DNA of 64,000 bases from Hydrogenispora ethanolica (GTDB taxonomy: Bacteria > Bacillota > UBA4882 > UBA8346), in contig NZ_SLUN01000026.1 in NCBI RefSeq assembly GCF_004340685.1, positions 24,378 to 88,377 of the forward strand. Reading direction: 5' to 3'. Each line of letters opens with the position of its first letter. Position 1 is the stretch's first letter. This document shows positions 34,535-41,903 of this stretch, one piece after another. The notes under the pieces are model-generated. The model did no database searches. It saw only the letters and a list, made by a program, of their open reading frames with translations, and was not told where the DNA came from. A program made the translations under genes and the position numbers.

Positions 34535-34620
34535 GAAGTTGATTTTATTTTTGAGATTGGAAGTGGTTAAAGTCAAGCTGGTAGAGGATACCGGCTTGGC
34601 TTTAATTTTGTGGGGAGCCA

Positions 34621-34950
34621 AGGTAAGTAACTCAATTTTCTATGTAAATAAAGTAAGCAATGATGTGAGACTGAGGGTCGATGGGGGCTATTCCTGCCCC
34701 CACCCCCCAGGACCAAAGGGTGTAGTGGGACACCCTTTGGATTCCGCCCAGTTGGAACCGAGGTTCCAACACCTCCTCATTCATCCCGGTTCTAGCATGC
34801 CGCCGCCATCCCTGGCATTCTGTCTGGCAACCAAGTGTAGGCTTCCGCTGACGACCGCAGTTTTTCATCCAAGAAAAGATGCGGCGTCCGCCTTCATCCT
34901 TGAAGGCGGGTGCTGTTTCCAAAGAAAGAGGCTGCTATTGATATTTGAGT
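34621..34950. repeat. Dispersed repeat, family B, copy 1
   Basis: It runs from CTATGTAAATAAAGTAAGC to TTGATATTTGAGTTTT. It contains the stem CCAAAGGGTGT / ACACCCTTTGG (loop AGTGGG) and CGCCTTCA / TGAAGGCG. The empty insertion site TTCATCCAAGAAAAGATG is at 34864-34881. An inverted fragment of the family, GCCGCCGGAACGTGGGCCAA, lies at 35098-35117. No gene is supportable from 34535 to 35169. Confidence 0.8.
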
Positions 34951-35169
34951 TTTAATAAGAATCTCAAGGAGGGGAACGGCGTCGCATGGATGGATAAGGC
35001 CGAATCCAGCGTTTTTTTGGTTACTTTTGGGGCTCAGACCTAGGTAAAGGCGTGGAGGCCAGGGATGCCCGGGAGTGTCGGTCCAAAAGTAATTCCGCCG
35101 CCGGAACGTGGGCCAAAGAACGAGCTTCCAAAGGCTCTTCCCTTGGTGTTTTACTTCACCCTTCACCGT

Positions 35170-35828
35170 TTACTCTTCAAACTTTATGTTCAAAACCTCC
35201 GGGCTTTCCTTGATCAACCCCCGGTTGATGACCTCCCAGAGGTAGAGCGAGGCGACGGTGCGGTAGGGGGCCCATTTTTTGGCGAGGATCTTCATGGTCC
35301 GGTCGGCCGGGTTTTTTTGTACCCGTAGAGCCATTGGATCGAGCGTTTGAGGCCTAGGTCGCCGAGGGACAGGATGTCCAGGCGGCCCAGAGAGAAGATG
35401 AGGAACATTTCGGCGGTCCAGACGCCGATCCCTTTGACCTGGAGCAGCTGGCGGATGATTTCGGCGTCGGGGAGCGCGTCGAGCCGGGCCAGGTCGAGCT
35501 CGCCGGCCAGTACCTTTTGGGAGAGGTCCTTGATATAGCGGGCCTTGGTCCCGGAGAGCCCCGCGGCTTTCAATTCCTCGTCCGCCAGGCGGACCACAAC
35601 CTCCGGGGTAACTTCGGTGCAGAGCCTTTGGGTCCGTTCCCAGATGGTGCGGGCCACCGTGACCGACAGCTGCTGGCCGATGATCGACCGGACCAGCGCC
35701 GGGAAATAATCCTTCGCAAGCTCCAACTCATACCCGCCGACAGCCCGGACCAACAGCGCCATCCGCTCGTCGGCCGAGCAGATGGTCTCCAAAACCGCAT
35801 CGCCGGTTGTAAATCGCAGTGTATCCAC
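35170..35828 (-). pseudogene. DNA-3-methyladenine glycosylase II family (AlkA-like), frameshifted near the C-terminus
   Basis: The HhH-GPD glycosylase is clear: IIGQQLSVTVARTIWERTQ, VKGIGVWTAEMFLIFSLGR and the catalytic-aspartate region LSLGDLGLKRSIQWLYG. The uninterrupted frame ends at 35292 just after WLYGYKK. Adding one A to the A7 run on the minus strand (plus-strand T7 at 35312-35318) restores a natural C-terminus with the segment MKILAKKWAPYRTVASLYLW, ending at 35170. The gene is therefore disrupted by a one-base deletion in a homopolymer, or carries a sequencing error. The start is GTG 35828, with GGGAGG upstream; a longer frame begins at 35873. If translated, it would remove alkylated bases from DNA. 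Confidence 0.85.
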
Positions 35829-36114
35829 AAGCAACCTCCCGAATCCATCTTTCCCGTTTCCGGGTTTTTCCACCGCGCCGATGAGGCGGCTTCGTCAGAG
35901 CGACGTATTCCGGCTCTCTTGATACTTTCGGCATGAAGCCTTCATTCTCCTTTTGATGGATTCAAGCCCGCGAAACGCGTAACGACCGGCCGGGCGAAGC
36001 ATCCTTGAATCTTTGGGTTTATTACAACGCTCTTGGAGGAGGGATTCATAAATTGAAAAAAACCGGGAAAAATAGAGCATCAATTGCCACCCATCCGGCA
36101 TTCAGGGGTAAAAA

Positions 36115-36564
36115 ATGAATTTATTCTATTATTCGGCGTTGGCAGGGCTGATCGGAGCGGCATTTACCAACGGAGCCACGTATGGATTCCGTTTTATTGG
36201 GGTGAAGACCAGCTTGCCATGGGAAATTGCGGCGAATGTTTTTTTAAACCCCCGTTTCATCTATACTCCTGCCGGAGTCGTGATCGGCTTGGCGGGGACC
36301 ATTGCCTTGAGTACCGGAATCGCCATCATGATTGGCTATCTTTTACGATGGACGGGATATAACCGGGCTTGGCTAAAAGGAATGATTTGCGCTGACGCGT
36401 TTGGATTCATCACACTGGGACTGGCTGTGAATCTATTCAATATTTGGCCGCAGCTCAGGAATGAACCCGGAACCAACCTGGTTGCCTTGGCCGTTTTATC
36501 GAGCTTGGGAATGATTCAGGCTCTGCTATTTCAAAGATGGCAACGGAATTTGGTGTGGAAATAA
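36115..36564 (+). CDS. Small integral membrane protein of unknown function
   Basis: The protein has 149 residues with four hydrophobic helices: FYYSALAGLIGAAFTNGAT, AGVVIGLAGTIALSTGIAIM, FGFITLGLAVNLFNIW and LVALAVLSSLGMIQALLF. There are no enzymatic motifs. Similar four-helix proteins of unknown role (YqhR-like) occur in Bacillota, but I cannot make a firm family call. The ATG follows GGGGTAAAAA, a modest ribosome site. It stands alone between the frameshifted alkA and repeat family B. Confidence 0.65.
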   Translation: MNLFYYSALAGLIGAAFTNGATYGFRFIGVKTSLPWEIAANVFLNPRFIYTPAGVVIGLAGTIALSTGIAIMIGYLLRWTGYNRAWLKGMICADAFGFITLGLAVNLFNIWPQLRNEPGTNLVALAVLSSLGMIQALLFQRWQRNLVWK

Positions 36565-37085
36565 CTCGATTTTCGCAGCGAAGAAAGTAATCGCGGCCAT
36601 GTACATAAAAGCATGAAAAGAAAAACAGAAAGATACCTTGACAAACCGCCTAAAAGCAGATCGGATATGGAATACAGAGAGGAGAATTTTTGGATGCTTG
36701 TTATTTTGGCCCACGGTTCCGGCGGCGGGTTACTTTTTTAGCGGTAAAAAAGTAACCAAAAAACCGCTGGAACCTACGGATTCCAGACCTCCCTCATTCA
36801 TCCCGGTTCTAGCATGCCGCCGCCATCCATGGCAATCTGCCTGGCAACTAAGTGTAGGTTTCCGCTGCCGACCGCAGTTTTTCATCCTCTATGCAACGAC
36901 ATGATCTTCAATCACATGATTTACGAAAAAACGGTAAAGCGTTCGTTATTTTCGTAAATCATATATGATAGGATTCATGTCGTTGCATTGGGAAAAGATG
37001 CGGCGTCCGCCTTCATCCTTGAAGGCGGGTGCTGTTTCGAAAGATAAAGGCTTCTTTCGATATTTGAGTTTAATGAGAAGCTTAA
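36565..37085. repeat. Dispersed repeat, family B, copy 2 (interrupted)
   Basis: The left part (36565-36680) matches 38057-38155 (AGCATGAAAAG, AAAGATACCTTGACAAAC). The right part (36784-37075) matches copies 1 and 3 from CTCATTCATCC to GATATTTGAGTTT. The middle is replaced by other sequence, including TTACTTTTTTAGCGGTAAAAAAGTAA, a 10-bp stem. A palindrome is inserted at 36888-36992. Confidence 0.8.
36888..36992. mobile_element. 105-bp nested palindrome inserted into repeat family B
   Basis: Terminal arms ATGCAACGACATGA (36891-36904) and TCATGTCGTTGCAT (36975-36988); inner stem ATGATTTACGAAAA / TTTTCGTAAATCAT. Copies 1 and 3 of the host repeat read TTCATCC-AAG-AAAAGATG at this point, so the element replaced or joined at AAG. 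It encodes nothing and is MITE-like. Confidence 0.8.
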
Positions 37086-37131
37086 ATTAAAACTCAAGCA
37101 ACGTTTGCGGAAGCGGGGATTTCAATTCTCC

Positions 37132-37186
37132 TTGACAAAATTGTCGAGCAGCGTTATATCTATAATAGAATATCCAAGTTTGGATA
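37132..37186 (+). promoter_or_regulatory. padR promoter with palindromic operator
   Basis: TTGACA (37132-37137) followed 17 bp later by TATATC and overlapping TATAAT (37161-37166). Immediately after is the palindrome TATCCAAGTTTGGATA (37171-37186), nearly identical to that at 38687-38702. Confidence 0.75.
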
Positions 37187-37215
37187 AATGACTTTGATTC
37201 AAAAGGAGCTTTGCT

Positions 37216-38001
37216 TTGGCCCGTCTCGTGATACTCTCGATGTTGCAGCGCCGCCCCATGCACGGTTATGAGATGCAACAGCTGATTCAGGAAGAAAAGA
37301 TGGAGCAATGGCTGAATATTTTATCGGGTTCGATTTATTTCGCCTTGAACCAGATGGAAAAGGAAGGGCTGATCCGGACCGATTCCGAGGAGCGGACCGG
37401 GAACCGGATCCGCAAGATTTACGCCATCACCGACGAGGGACGGCGGGTGTACCGGGAGTTGCTCCGCGCGGCGCTGCTGGCTTCGCCCCATTCGTTGAAG
37501 TCGGATTTTTCGTTTGCGCTCGGCGACGCGCAATTTCTCGCGGCGGAAGAGCGCGACCGGTTATTATGCCAGAACATGCGCCATTTGGAGGAACTGCAAC
37601 GCTTGTGGCAGGCGGGGCTGGCGGTGAAAGCCGATCATCACCCGGCGGTGAAGGCCTTATTGGAAAACGATCTGGCAATGATCCGCAACGACCTGCGGTT
37701 TCTCGGGAAACTGCGGGAAATCTACGCCGGGGCAAGCGCGGACGGCGCTTCATTCCAGCCCGTCCGGGCGACCCATTTTCTGATTCGAACCACGGGGGCG
37801 TACCGCGAAAATTCATTCAGCTATGAAGAGACCGTGGCGATCGGCGAACATGAGAACTCCCAGTGGTGGGCCTGGTTCCATTCCCAGCCAGCGGCGGAGT
37901 TTTTTCAGCGGGCCGGCGCGGCCGCCGTGGGAGAGTGTTTTACCATTGCCGATCCGCAATCCAAAACGGTGACCGAGATTGTGGCGATCGTCAAAGCGTG
38001 A
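37216..38001 (+). CDS. PadR-family transcriptional regulator
   Basis: The protein has 261 residues. The N-terminal PadR winged helix reads LVILSMLQRRPMHGYEMQQLI and LNILSGSIYFALNQMEKEGLI in family order, with the wing at TGNRIRKIYAITDEGRRVY. A helical middle and an extra C-terminal domain of about 80 residues (from ATHFLIRTTGAYRENSF) make it longer than typical PadR proteins. The start is TTG 37216 after AAGGAG. It probably binds TATCCAA-NN-TTGGATA sites at its own promoter and that of the flavoprotein gene 0.7 kb downstream, so autoregulation is likely. Confidence 0.88.
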   Translation: MARLVILSMLQRRPMHGYEMQQLIQEEKMEQWLNILSGSIYFALNQMEKEGLIRTDSEERTGNRIRKIYAITDEGRRVYRELLRAALLASPHSLKSDFSFALGDAQFLAAEERDRLLCQNMRHLEELQRLWQAGLAVKADHHPAVKALLENDLAMIRNDLRFLGKLREIYAGASADGASFQPVRATHFLIRTTGAYRENSFSYEETVAIGEHENSQWWAWFHSQPAAEFFQRAGAAAVGECFTIADPQSKTVTEIVAIVKA

Positions 38002-38054
38002 CGCGCAAGCTTGGCGGATGGTCTTTTGGTGACTGATTTTTTTTACTGATTATT

Positions 38055-38535
38055 ACTCAACTTTCGCAGAGAAAAAAGGAATCAAAGCCATGGATACATA
38101 AGCATGAAAAGAAATATGGAAAGATACCTTGACAAACGGCCCAAAACCAGATCTGATAAACTTATGGAGCTTGTTCCATGTAAATAAATAAGCAAATGAG
38201 TTAAGCGACTGAGGGTCGATGGGGACTATTCCTGCCCCCACACCCCCAGGACCAAAGGGTGTAGTGGGACACCCTTTGGATTCCGCCCAGTTGGATTCGG
38301 CCTTTTCCATCCATGGGGCCTCATCTTTAGGGCGTCCTGCCCCTGAGAACCGAGGTTCCAACACCTCCTCATTCATCCGGGGTTCTAGCATGCCGCCGCC
38401 ATCCCTGGCATTCTGTCTGGCAACTAAGTGGAGGCTTCCGCTGACGACCGCAGTTTTTCATCCAAGAAAAGATGCGGCGTCCGCCTTCATCCTTGAAGGC
38501 GGGTGCTGTTTCGGGAGATAAAGGCTCCTCTATAA
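38055..38535. repeat. Dispersed repeat, family B, copy 3 (longest)
   Basis: This is the fullest copy. It includes the left module with AAGATACCTTGACAAAC, the CCAAAGGGTGT / ACACCCTTTGG stem, a ~70-bp segment absent from copy 1 (about 38295-38352), and the CGCCTTCA / TGAAGGCG stem near the right end. It separates padR from its apparent target gene. Confidence 0.8.
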
Positions 38536-38659
38536 GTAATCCCTTCATCGGGACCATAGGTCAAAGTCAGAGAGGGGGCGGGCAGGGCCAATCAAAATCC
38601 ACCAAAAGTCGCTGGGGGGTGAGTTCGATTTATCCCTCACTCCGTCTACTTGAGGTAAC

Positions 38660-38702
38660 TTGATAATCACAATTTTTTTCGGTAAATATCCAATATTGGA
38701 TA
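38660..38702 (+). promoter_or_regulatory. Promoter of the flavoprotein gene with PadR-type operator
   Basis: TTGATA (38660-38665), 17 bp, TAAATA (38683-38688). The palindrome TATCCAATATTGGATA (38687-38702) overlaps the -10 box, the right place for repression. Confidence 0.75.
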
Positions 38703-38734
38703 TTCGTGTTGCATCCAATGAAGGAGGGTAAACG

Positions 38735-39511
38735 ATGAAAGTGTTAGCGGTGGTCGGCACGACCCGGAAGCGAGGGGACAATTACCATGTGATCCGGGAG
38801 ATTGAGGCCAGTCTGCGCCGGATGGGCGGGGTTGAGGTCGAGTATTTATTTTTATCCGAATTTGAACTGGGTTTTTGTCTGGGCTGCTGCGCCTGTATTT
38901 TCAAGGGAGAGGAGCATTGCCCGAAACGGGCGCTGACCCGGCAGATCGAGGGGAAAATGCTGGAGGCGGACGGGGTGATCCTGGCGGCGCCGGTCTACGG
39001 CCATCAGGTACCGGCATTGCTGAAGAATTTCATTGACCATTTTTGCTACTTTTTCCACCGGCCCCGTTTTTTCGACAAGGTGGCCGTCATCGTTGCGACC
39101 ACCGGCGGGAGCGGATTGCAGGAGACCGTGGGCTATATGAAGTTCACCGCGATTGGCTGGGGGTTTACGGTGGCGGGAAGCCTGGGGGTGGTCAGCCGGC
39201 TGTTTCAGGAGAACGGAGCGTACCGGGAGGATAAACTGAATGAAATCAACGGCCTGGCGGCGCGGATGGTCCGCTTGATCGAGTCCGGCCGGCGGCCGGC
39301 GCCGAGCCTGTTTGAGTTGATGTTCTTCCGCGGGATCCGCTATAAAGCCAAAATGAACCCGTGTGACCGGCGCTACTGGGAGGAACGGGGCTGGCTGACG
39401 GGGCAATACTTTGTCAAAACGCCGATCCATCCCGTGAAGCTGTTGCTGGCCGGGTTGGCGGAAAAGACCATGGGGCTGACGGAGCGGGTAAAGATGGGGA
39501 AGTACCGGTGA
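38735..39511 (+). CDS. NADPH-dependent FMN reductase/flavodoxin-like protein
   Basis: The protein has 258 residues with a flavodoxin-like fold: FMN phosphate loop LAVVGTTRKRGDNYHV, then CLGCCACIFKGEEHCPK, a cysteine-rich segment typical of the iron-sulfur flavoprotein/multimeric flavodoxin group, and APVYGHQVPALLKNFID. A C-terminal extension of about 80 residues is not typical. AAGGAGGG precedes the ATG. It likely reduces a quinone, metal or xenobiotic. Its PadR operator suggests induction by the compound that PadR senses. Confidence 0.85.
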   Translation: MKVLAVVGTTRKRGDNYHVIREIEASLRRMGGVEVEYLFLSEFELGFCLGCCACIFKGEEHCPKRALTRQIEGKMLEADGVILAAPVYGHQVPALLKNFIDHFCYFFHRPRFFDKVAVIVATTGGSGLQETVGYMKFTAIGWGFTVAGSLGVVSRLFQENGAYREDKLNEINGLAARMVRLIESGRRPAPSLFELMFFRGIRYKAKMNPCDRRYWEERGWLTGQYFVKTPIHPVKLLLAGLAEKTMGLTERVKMGKYR

Positions 39512-39751
39512 GCGCGGTTTCGGGGGGATTAAATCCAATAGCGGCACTGTCAATTTCATCCGGTTCCAGCGGGGGCTTCGTATCCCGCAGGAACCGGACT
39601 ATCGGAGCCGGTGGAAAGCTTTCGCGGACCTTTCGGCGGCTAGCCGGCGCTGGCGCCGGCGGACCCAATCCATCTCGGGCGTGGGAATGGCGGGGTCGAG
39701 TTCGCCTCGGGCGTCGTTTTGCGGATCAGGGATCGTATTGAGGGGCTGAAT

Positions 39752-40064
39752 GAGCTCATTGAACGAGTGACGGATCTCTTTTGGCGGCTGAAAGAGCTTG
39801 CTCAGTCGTCCAGCGAGCTCTTTTTGTGGAAAAAGAGTTCTCTCAATCGCCCAGCAAGCTCTTTTTGTGAATAAACAAGCTTGTTTTGTGAATAAGAGAG
39901 CTCGCTCAGTCGTTCAGCAAGCTTGTTTTGTGGATAAGCGAGCTTGTTTTGTGAATGAGTGAGCTCTTTTTCGGAAGAATGAGCTCGCTCAGTCGCTCAG
40001 CAAGCTCATTTTGTGGATAAGAGAGCTCTTTTTGTGAATAAGTAAGCTATTTCTGTGGATAAAC
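39752..40064. repeat. About fifteen 21-bp tandem repeats of two alternating types
   Basis: Type 1 units read RAGCTTGTTTTGTGRATAAG plus one base (for example 39877, 39919, 40023); type 2 units read GAGCTCGCTCAGTCGTTCAGC (39898, 39981). Two units are one base short. There are no unique spacers, so it is not a CRISPR array. The first units give heptads on the plus strand (ELIERVT, DLFWRLK, ELAQSSS, ELFLWKK). The neighbouring 39512-39751 contains an imperfect stem CCGGTTCC / GGAACCGG (39560-39597) and no gene. Confidence 0.88.
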
Positions 40065-40227
40065 GGTATCATTGAATGAGGTTAATGATTGGGGTTGTGG
40101 ATAAGTCGGAGGAGGGAGGGGGGAAGAACTTCAACCTTGTTTTGGATGCTTGGGTTTTTAGGTGAGTTATAATAGTTTTTATCGGTAACTTGACTGAAAG
40201 CGGCCTGGTGGATAGAAAGTCGCATAT

Positions 40228-40299
40228 TTCTTGATAGCTCAGTTGGAGTAGAGTTGGCTGATAGCCGATCGGTCGTAGGTTCGTGTCTTACTCAATGAG
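40228..40299 (+). tRNA. tRNA-Ile(GAT)-like sequence, degenerate
   Basis: A cloverleaf can be drawn. The acceptor TTCTTGA / TCAATGA has one mismatch, the D arm is GCTC...GAGT, the anticodon arm GTTGG-CTGATAG-CCGAT has GAT in the loop, and the T arm is GTAGG-TTCGTGT-CTTAC. There is no CCA, and the T-loop is not the usual TTCGAAT. It is AT-rich compared with tRNA-Leu at 25004 and lies at the left edge of the AT-rich island. It may be an acquired tRNA, a pseudo-tRNA or an integration remnant. Confidence 0.5.
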
Positions 40300-40469
40300 T
40301 TGATTTTATAAGGTCAAGCCATGGTATGGTGAGAAAGTAGAAATCTGTAAAATCCTTGATAACTTAGTAGGTTTTCTCTGCTTTGTATGGAATTTTATAA
40401 ATTATATAGTAGTTATTGTAGGATGATTTTGATTCATAAATACTCTGACGAAAGGAGAACTTCAAAGAA

Positions 40470-41903
40470 ATGAGAAAGGCGTATGATATTATTCTTCAAT
40501 CTGAGGTATCTGCGGTTTTAGCCGTCCAAAGTGGCGGATTTGAGCCATATCGGTACGAGTGTGCCTGCTGCGGAGAAGAGGTATATATCGCCGCCTCCTA
40601 CAGCACCAGTATGGTGCCTCATTTCAGGCATCGTAGCGGAAACAATGATGTCGCATGCGAAAACTATCTTGGACAATATGGAGCGATAAGTGTAGATTCT
40701 CGCTCAAGAAAAAGCCATCGTGAAAGAGTAGAGTTCTATTTTGAAAATAGCAACAAGAACTTTTGCTTAGGACTTCGGTTCAGCGCAGATGAAATTCAGC
40801 ACTACGAGCAGCAGAACGTTGATTTCGAGCTTAGAACTAACGCTTCAGCGCTTCCGTTTTATACTTTGGCGATAAACAACATTCATTTTGCACCCGATGT
40901 TCCCACAATGATTTCCTTAAACAACTTCTCGTTTTGCTATTATTTGTCCAATACTCTCAATGGCATAAAACGGAAATATGAATTTTTTAAGTTTGGAAAT
41001 ACGCCTACTTTTTTCAAGTTACAAGGTAACGATAGCGATTTTAAAGCTAAATTAGTACGCGGTAATGTTTTGTTTACTAATGTTCCATATTTTGTTGCAT
41101 TCCATAGTAAAGATTCAACTCAACATGGTATTCGTTTCCCTGATGAGATACAGGCAAACGAAACGTTTTGTTTCGAAACGATGGGCTTAAAGTTTTTAGG
41201 TATGACTTTATTGATACAAAAAAAGACAGATGATATGGATAGGCTGTTAAATAATTGGGGTTACCAATTAGAGGCATCTGAGACGCTCACACTACTATGG
41301 CCGCCTGCGCCAGTGATTGATGATGTTAGTGTGGTAACTTCAAATAAAGTTTTTGTATTTACGAGTTTCGATTTGCAAGCGCATGGGAACATTAATGTTC
41401 ATTCGAAGGATATTTCGCTGGTCAATCACGGTATTTCCAGAGTATTGGTTAAGCAAAGAACCATAATATGCAAGGATAATACGGAGATTGTTATTGATAA
41501 GGCCGAATCGCCTATTTATACTTATAATCAGATTTCTACATCTGAAACTACGAAAGTTAGTTTCACTATTCCTGATGATGGCTCCTGGTTTCTTTTCAAC
41601 CGTTCGGGAGTTATTTCTTTGAAAAACGGACAGGTTGTTTACTTGACACCGGAAAGTGTGATTAAACGGTATGAGAGCAACTATCTTACCCACATTATTC
41701 ATCCATGTCGTCAAAAGGAATTGGTTAATGAAAAATTGCTTGATGACATTCTCATGCACTGCAAGCGAACGGAAATACTTGACTTTAACCAGTTTATGTT
41801 GCTTGCACTGGGCAATACTGCTTCTCAATACATTGATAAATGTAGCGTTTCGGGTTATATCAACTCGGTCGCGAAACAATTTATCATGGAGGGGTTGCTA
41901 TGA
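40470..41903 (+). CDS. Island gene 1: CoiA-like zinc-finger protein, putative defence component
   Basis: The protein has 477 residues. The N-terminus resembles CoiA-type proteins: a short strand region, then YECACCGEEVYIAASYS and MVPHFRHRSGNN with a further cysteine in ACENYL. This cysteine/histidine set looks like the CoiA zinc finger that precedes a nuclease domain. The rest (about 80-477) is beta-rich and unfamiliar; I see no clear nuclease residues. AAAGGAG precedes the ATG. The stop overlaps the next start (ATGA). The gene is AT-rich with codon use unlike the flanks. A DNA-recognition role is inferred. Confidence 0.75.
   Translation: MRKAYDIILQSEVSAVLAVQSGGFEPYRYECACCGEEVYIAASYSTSMVPHFRHRSGNNDVACENYLGQYGAISVDSRSRKSHRERVEFYFENSNKNFCLGLRFSADEIQHYEQQNVDFELRTNASALPFYTLAINNIHFAPDVPTMISLNNFSFCYYLSNTLNGIKRKYEFFKFGNTPTFFKLQGNDSDFKAKLVRGNVLFTNVPYFVAFHSKDSTQHGIRFPDEIQANETFCFETMGLKFLGMTLLIQKKTDDMDRLLNNWGYQLEASETLTLLWPPAPVIDDVSVVTSNKVFVFTSFDLQAHGNINVHSKDISLVNHGISRVLVKQRTIICKDNTEIVIDKAESPIYTYNQISTSETTKVSFTIPDDGSWFLFNRSGVISLKNGQVVYLTPESVIKRYESNYLTHIIHPCRQKELVNEKLLDDILMHCKRTEILDFNQFMLLALGNTASQYIDKCSVSGYINSVAKQFIMEGLL

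Noticed and set aside
34476..34955. 159-codon frame after the binding-protein gene
   Set aside because: It overlaps the end of that gene and then runs through repeat B; the Cys/Pro-rich tail is repeat-derived.
36888..36992. Simple intrinsic terminator
   Set aside because: No T-run, and the empty-site comparison shows it is an inserted element.
39752..40064. CRISPR array
   Set aside because: Units are contiguous 21-mers without unique spacers and no cas genes are near.
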